Shown here: piece by piece, positions 63,701 through 64,000 of the stretch | How positions within the stretch are numbered: position 1 is the first letter of the stretch | How the letters are laid out: each line of letters starts with the position of its first letter | DNA from: Protonemura montana | Lineage: Eukaryota > Arthropoda > Insecta > Plecoptera > Nemouridae | Reading direction: 5' to 3' | NCBI GenBank assembly: GCA_947568835.1 | Contig: CANOQG010000007.1 | Coordinates: forward strand, 2,356,001 to 2,420,000 | DNA length: 64,000 nt | Notes under the pieces: model-generated | What the model saw: the letters and a program-made list of their open reading frames with translations, nothing else | Told to the model about the DNA's origin: nothing | Databases searched by the model: none | Made by a program: the position numbers and the translations under genes

Positions 63701-64000
63701 TCCCATGTCCTGCTCCATGTCCTTCCCCTGTCCAGCCCCATGTCCCATGTCCTGCCCCATGTCCTGCCACATGTCCTGCCCTATGTCCTGTCCCATGTCC
63801 TGCCCCTTGTCCTGCCCCATGTCCTGCTCCATGTCCTGCCCCATGTCCCATGTCCTGCTCCATGTCCTTCCCCTGTCCAGCCCCATGTCCCATGTCCTGC
63901 CCCATGTCCTGCCACATGTCCTGCCCCAAATCCTGCCCCATGTCCTGCCCCATGTCCTGCCCTATGTCCTGTCTTATGTCCTGCCCCATGTAATGCCCCA
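60623..64000 (+). repeat. Return to super-copy sequence, matching 31,435-34,843
   Basis: Variant order follows 31,435-34,843 (and 10,105-13,513 in super-copy 1) at offset 29,188, then 29,157 after a 31-bp loss near 61,967. The loss removes two 12-mers and one 7-mer between CATGCCCC and CCCTTTGTCC. The rare CCCCAAATCCTG unit near 63,928 ties it to 13,440 and 34,770. Private changes include CCTGCGCCGTGT near 62,791 and CCATATCC near 63,187. The match reaches the last base, so the super-copy continues beyond the window. Confidence 0.8.

Larger units (their letters stand above)
1..64000 (+). repeat. 12-bp satellite/minisatellite array, unit CCTGCCCCATGT
   Basis: Every line of the window is made of head-to-tail copies of CCTGCCCCATGT, with no inversion and no interspersed unique DNA. 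Frequent 12-bp variants are CCTGCCCTATGT, CCTGTCCCATGT, CCTGCTCCATGT, CCTGCCTCATGT, CTTGCCCCATGT, CCTGCCCCTTGT and CATGCCCCATGT. Shorter units of 7 bp (CCCATGT, CCTATGT, CCAATGT, CTTATGT) and 11 bp (CCTGCCCATGT, CCTTCCCCTGT, CCTCCCCATGT) are scattered through it. The unit is 6 C, 3 T, 2 G and 1 A, so the + strand is strongly pyrimidine-rich. In all six frames the consensus is stop-free, giving MSCP, HVLP and PCPA on + and GQDM, GAGH and WGRT on -. This explains every long ORF, up to about 3,580 codons at 11,060-21,799. The 7- and 11-bp units shift frame with no sign of correction, so I see no coding selection. No promoter, terminator, RNA gene or mobile element is visible. Both array ends lie outside the window. 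Confidence 0.98.
1..64000 (+). other. Landmark stop-bearing variant units (array barcode)
   Basis: Three rare variant units create stops and serve as landmarks. ATGTAATGCCCC (TAA) ends at 390, 4466, 6804, 11053, 13506, 15713, 19247, 23362, 32383, 34836, 37355, 38785, 40864, 41941, 43205, 45417, 46847, 48914, 49991, 51255, 53336, 55133, 57434, 58511, 59775, 61571 and 63993. CCCCTAGTCCTG has TAG near 547, 1055, 2007, 4624, 5131, 9392, 15871, 16378, 16613, 19405, 19912, 20864, 25950, 28638, 36351, 38943, 44413 and 47005. CCTGACCCATGT followed by a CCTGCCGTATGT unit has TGA ending at 2942, 6078, 10327, 17735, 21799, 22636, 26885, 29573, 30633, 31657, 40150, 48212, 52326, 54407, 56732 and 60845. 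Their recurring spacings (for example 1077 then 1264 after 40864, 48914 and 57434) expose the higher-order copies. They are not evidence of genes. Confidence 0.85.

Noticed and set aside
1-64000. CRISPR array
   Set aside because: Repeats are 12 bp with no unique spacers between them, and no cas gene is present.
1-64000. Telomeric repeat array
   Set aside because: The unit does not resemble TTAGGG-type or other G/T-rich telomere repeats. The G-rich strand is GGGGCAGGACAT with A and C inside.
1-64000. PRDM9 hotspot 13-mer (CCNCCNTNNCCNC) in the consensus
   Set aside because: I tested every start in the cyclic 12-mer and none satisfies all fixed positions.
1-64000. Bacterial Chi sites (GCTGGTGG) or a prokaryotic origin
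   Set aside because: Neither the consensus nor the variants produce GCTGGTGG, and nothing prokaryotic is visible.
1-64000. Inverted repeats or a strand switch within the array
   Set aside because: All units I read are CCTGCCCCATGT-like on +. I found no stretch of ACATGGGGCAGG on the + strand.
1-64000. tRNA, rRNA, snRNA genes or promoters inside the array
   Set aside because: No stretch departs from the satellite units long enough to hold one, and no TATA, A/B box or other recognisable element appears.

Overview
The whole 64 kb window is one uninterrupted tandem-repeat (satellite or giant minisatellite) array. I see no gene, RNA gene, transposon, CRISPR array or unique sequence in it. The basic unit is a 12-mer, CCTGCCCCATGT on the + strand (reverse complement ACATGGGGCAGG), repeated roughly 5,300 times, always in the same orientation. 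It varies through a small set of point-variant units and two short length classes, 7 bp (CCCATGT and relatives) and 11 bp (for example CCTGCCCATGT). The array runs off both ends of the window. Its many long open reading frames are an artefact: none of the six frames of the 12-mer contains a stop codon, so frames stay open until a rare variant unit makes TAA, TAG or TGA. I therefore list no CDS.

The host cannot be named from the sequence. A 64 kb homogeneous, GC-rich (about 67% for the unit), CpG-poor, strand-asymmetric 12-mer array with several layers of duplication points to a eukaryotic nuclear genome, most plausibly a vertebrate, in a heterochromatic, subtelomeric or pericentromeric setting. 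The G-rich strand contains GGGCAGGA, the heart of the classical Jeffreys minisatellite core.

The information here is in the order of variant units, which acts as a barcode for higher-order duplications. From left to right: (1) 1-15,052 is super-copy 1, holding a 952 bp tandem pair (1,003-2,910) and a 4.3 kb tandem pair (4,727-13,341). (2) 15,053-18,857 is a mosaic linker with a perfect 120 bp doublet, a 235 bp doublet and pieces copied from super-copy 1. (3) 18,858-36,346 is super-copy 2. It has lost the counterpart of 3,590-5,883 and has expanded through a 2,688 bp tandem pair and a triple of about 1,060 bp. (4) 35,979-52,101 is a tandem pair of units of about 8.06 kb. (5) 50,945-55,086 is a 2,081 bp tandem pair. 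(6) 55,754-60,752 is a partial third copy of the 8 kb unit. (7) 60,623-64,000 returns to super-copy sequence (like 31,435-34,843).

Boundaries were placed by eye from the first mismatching base, and identities were not computed. The pattern fits repeated unequal exchange and segmental amplification inside a satellite. It is not an operon, defence system or gene cluster.
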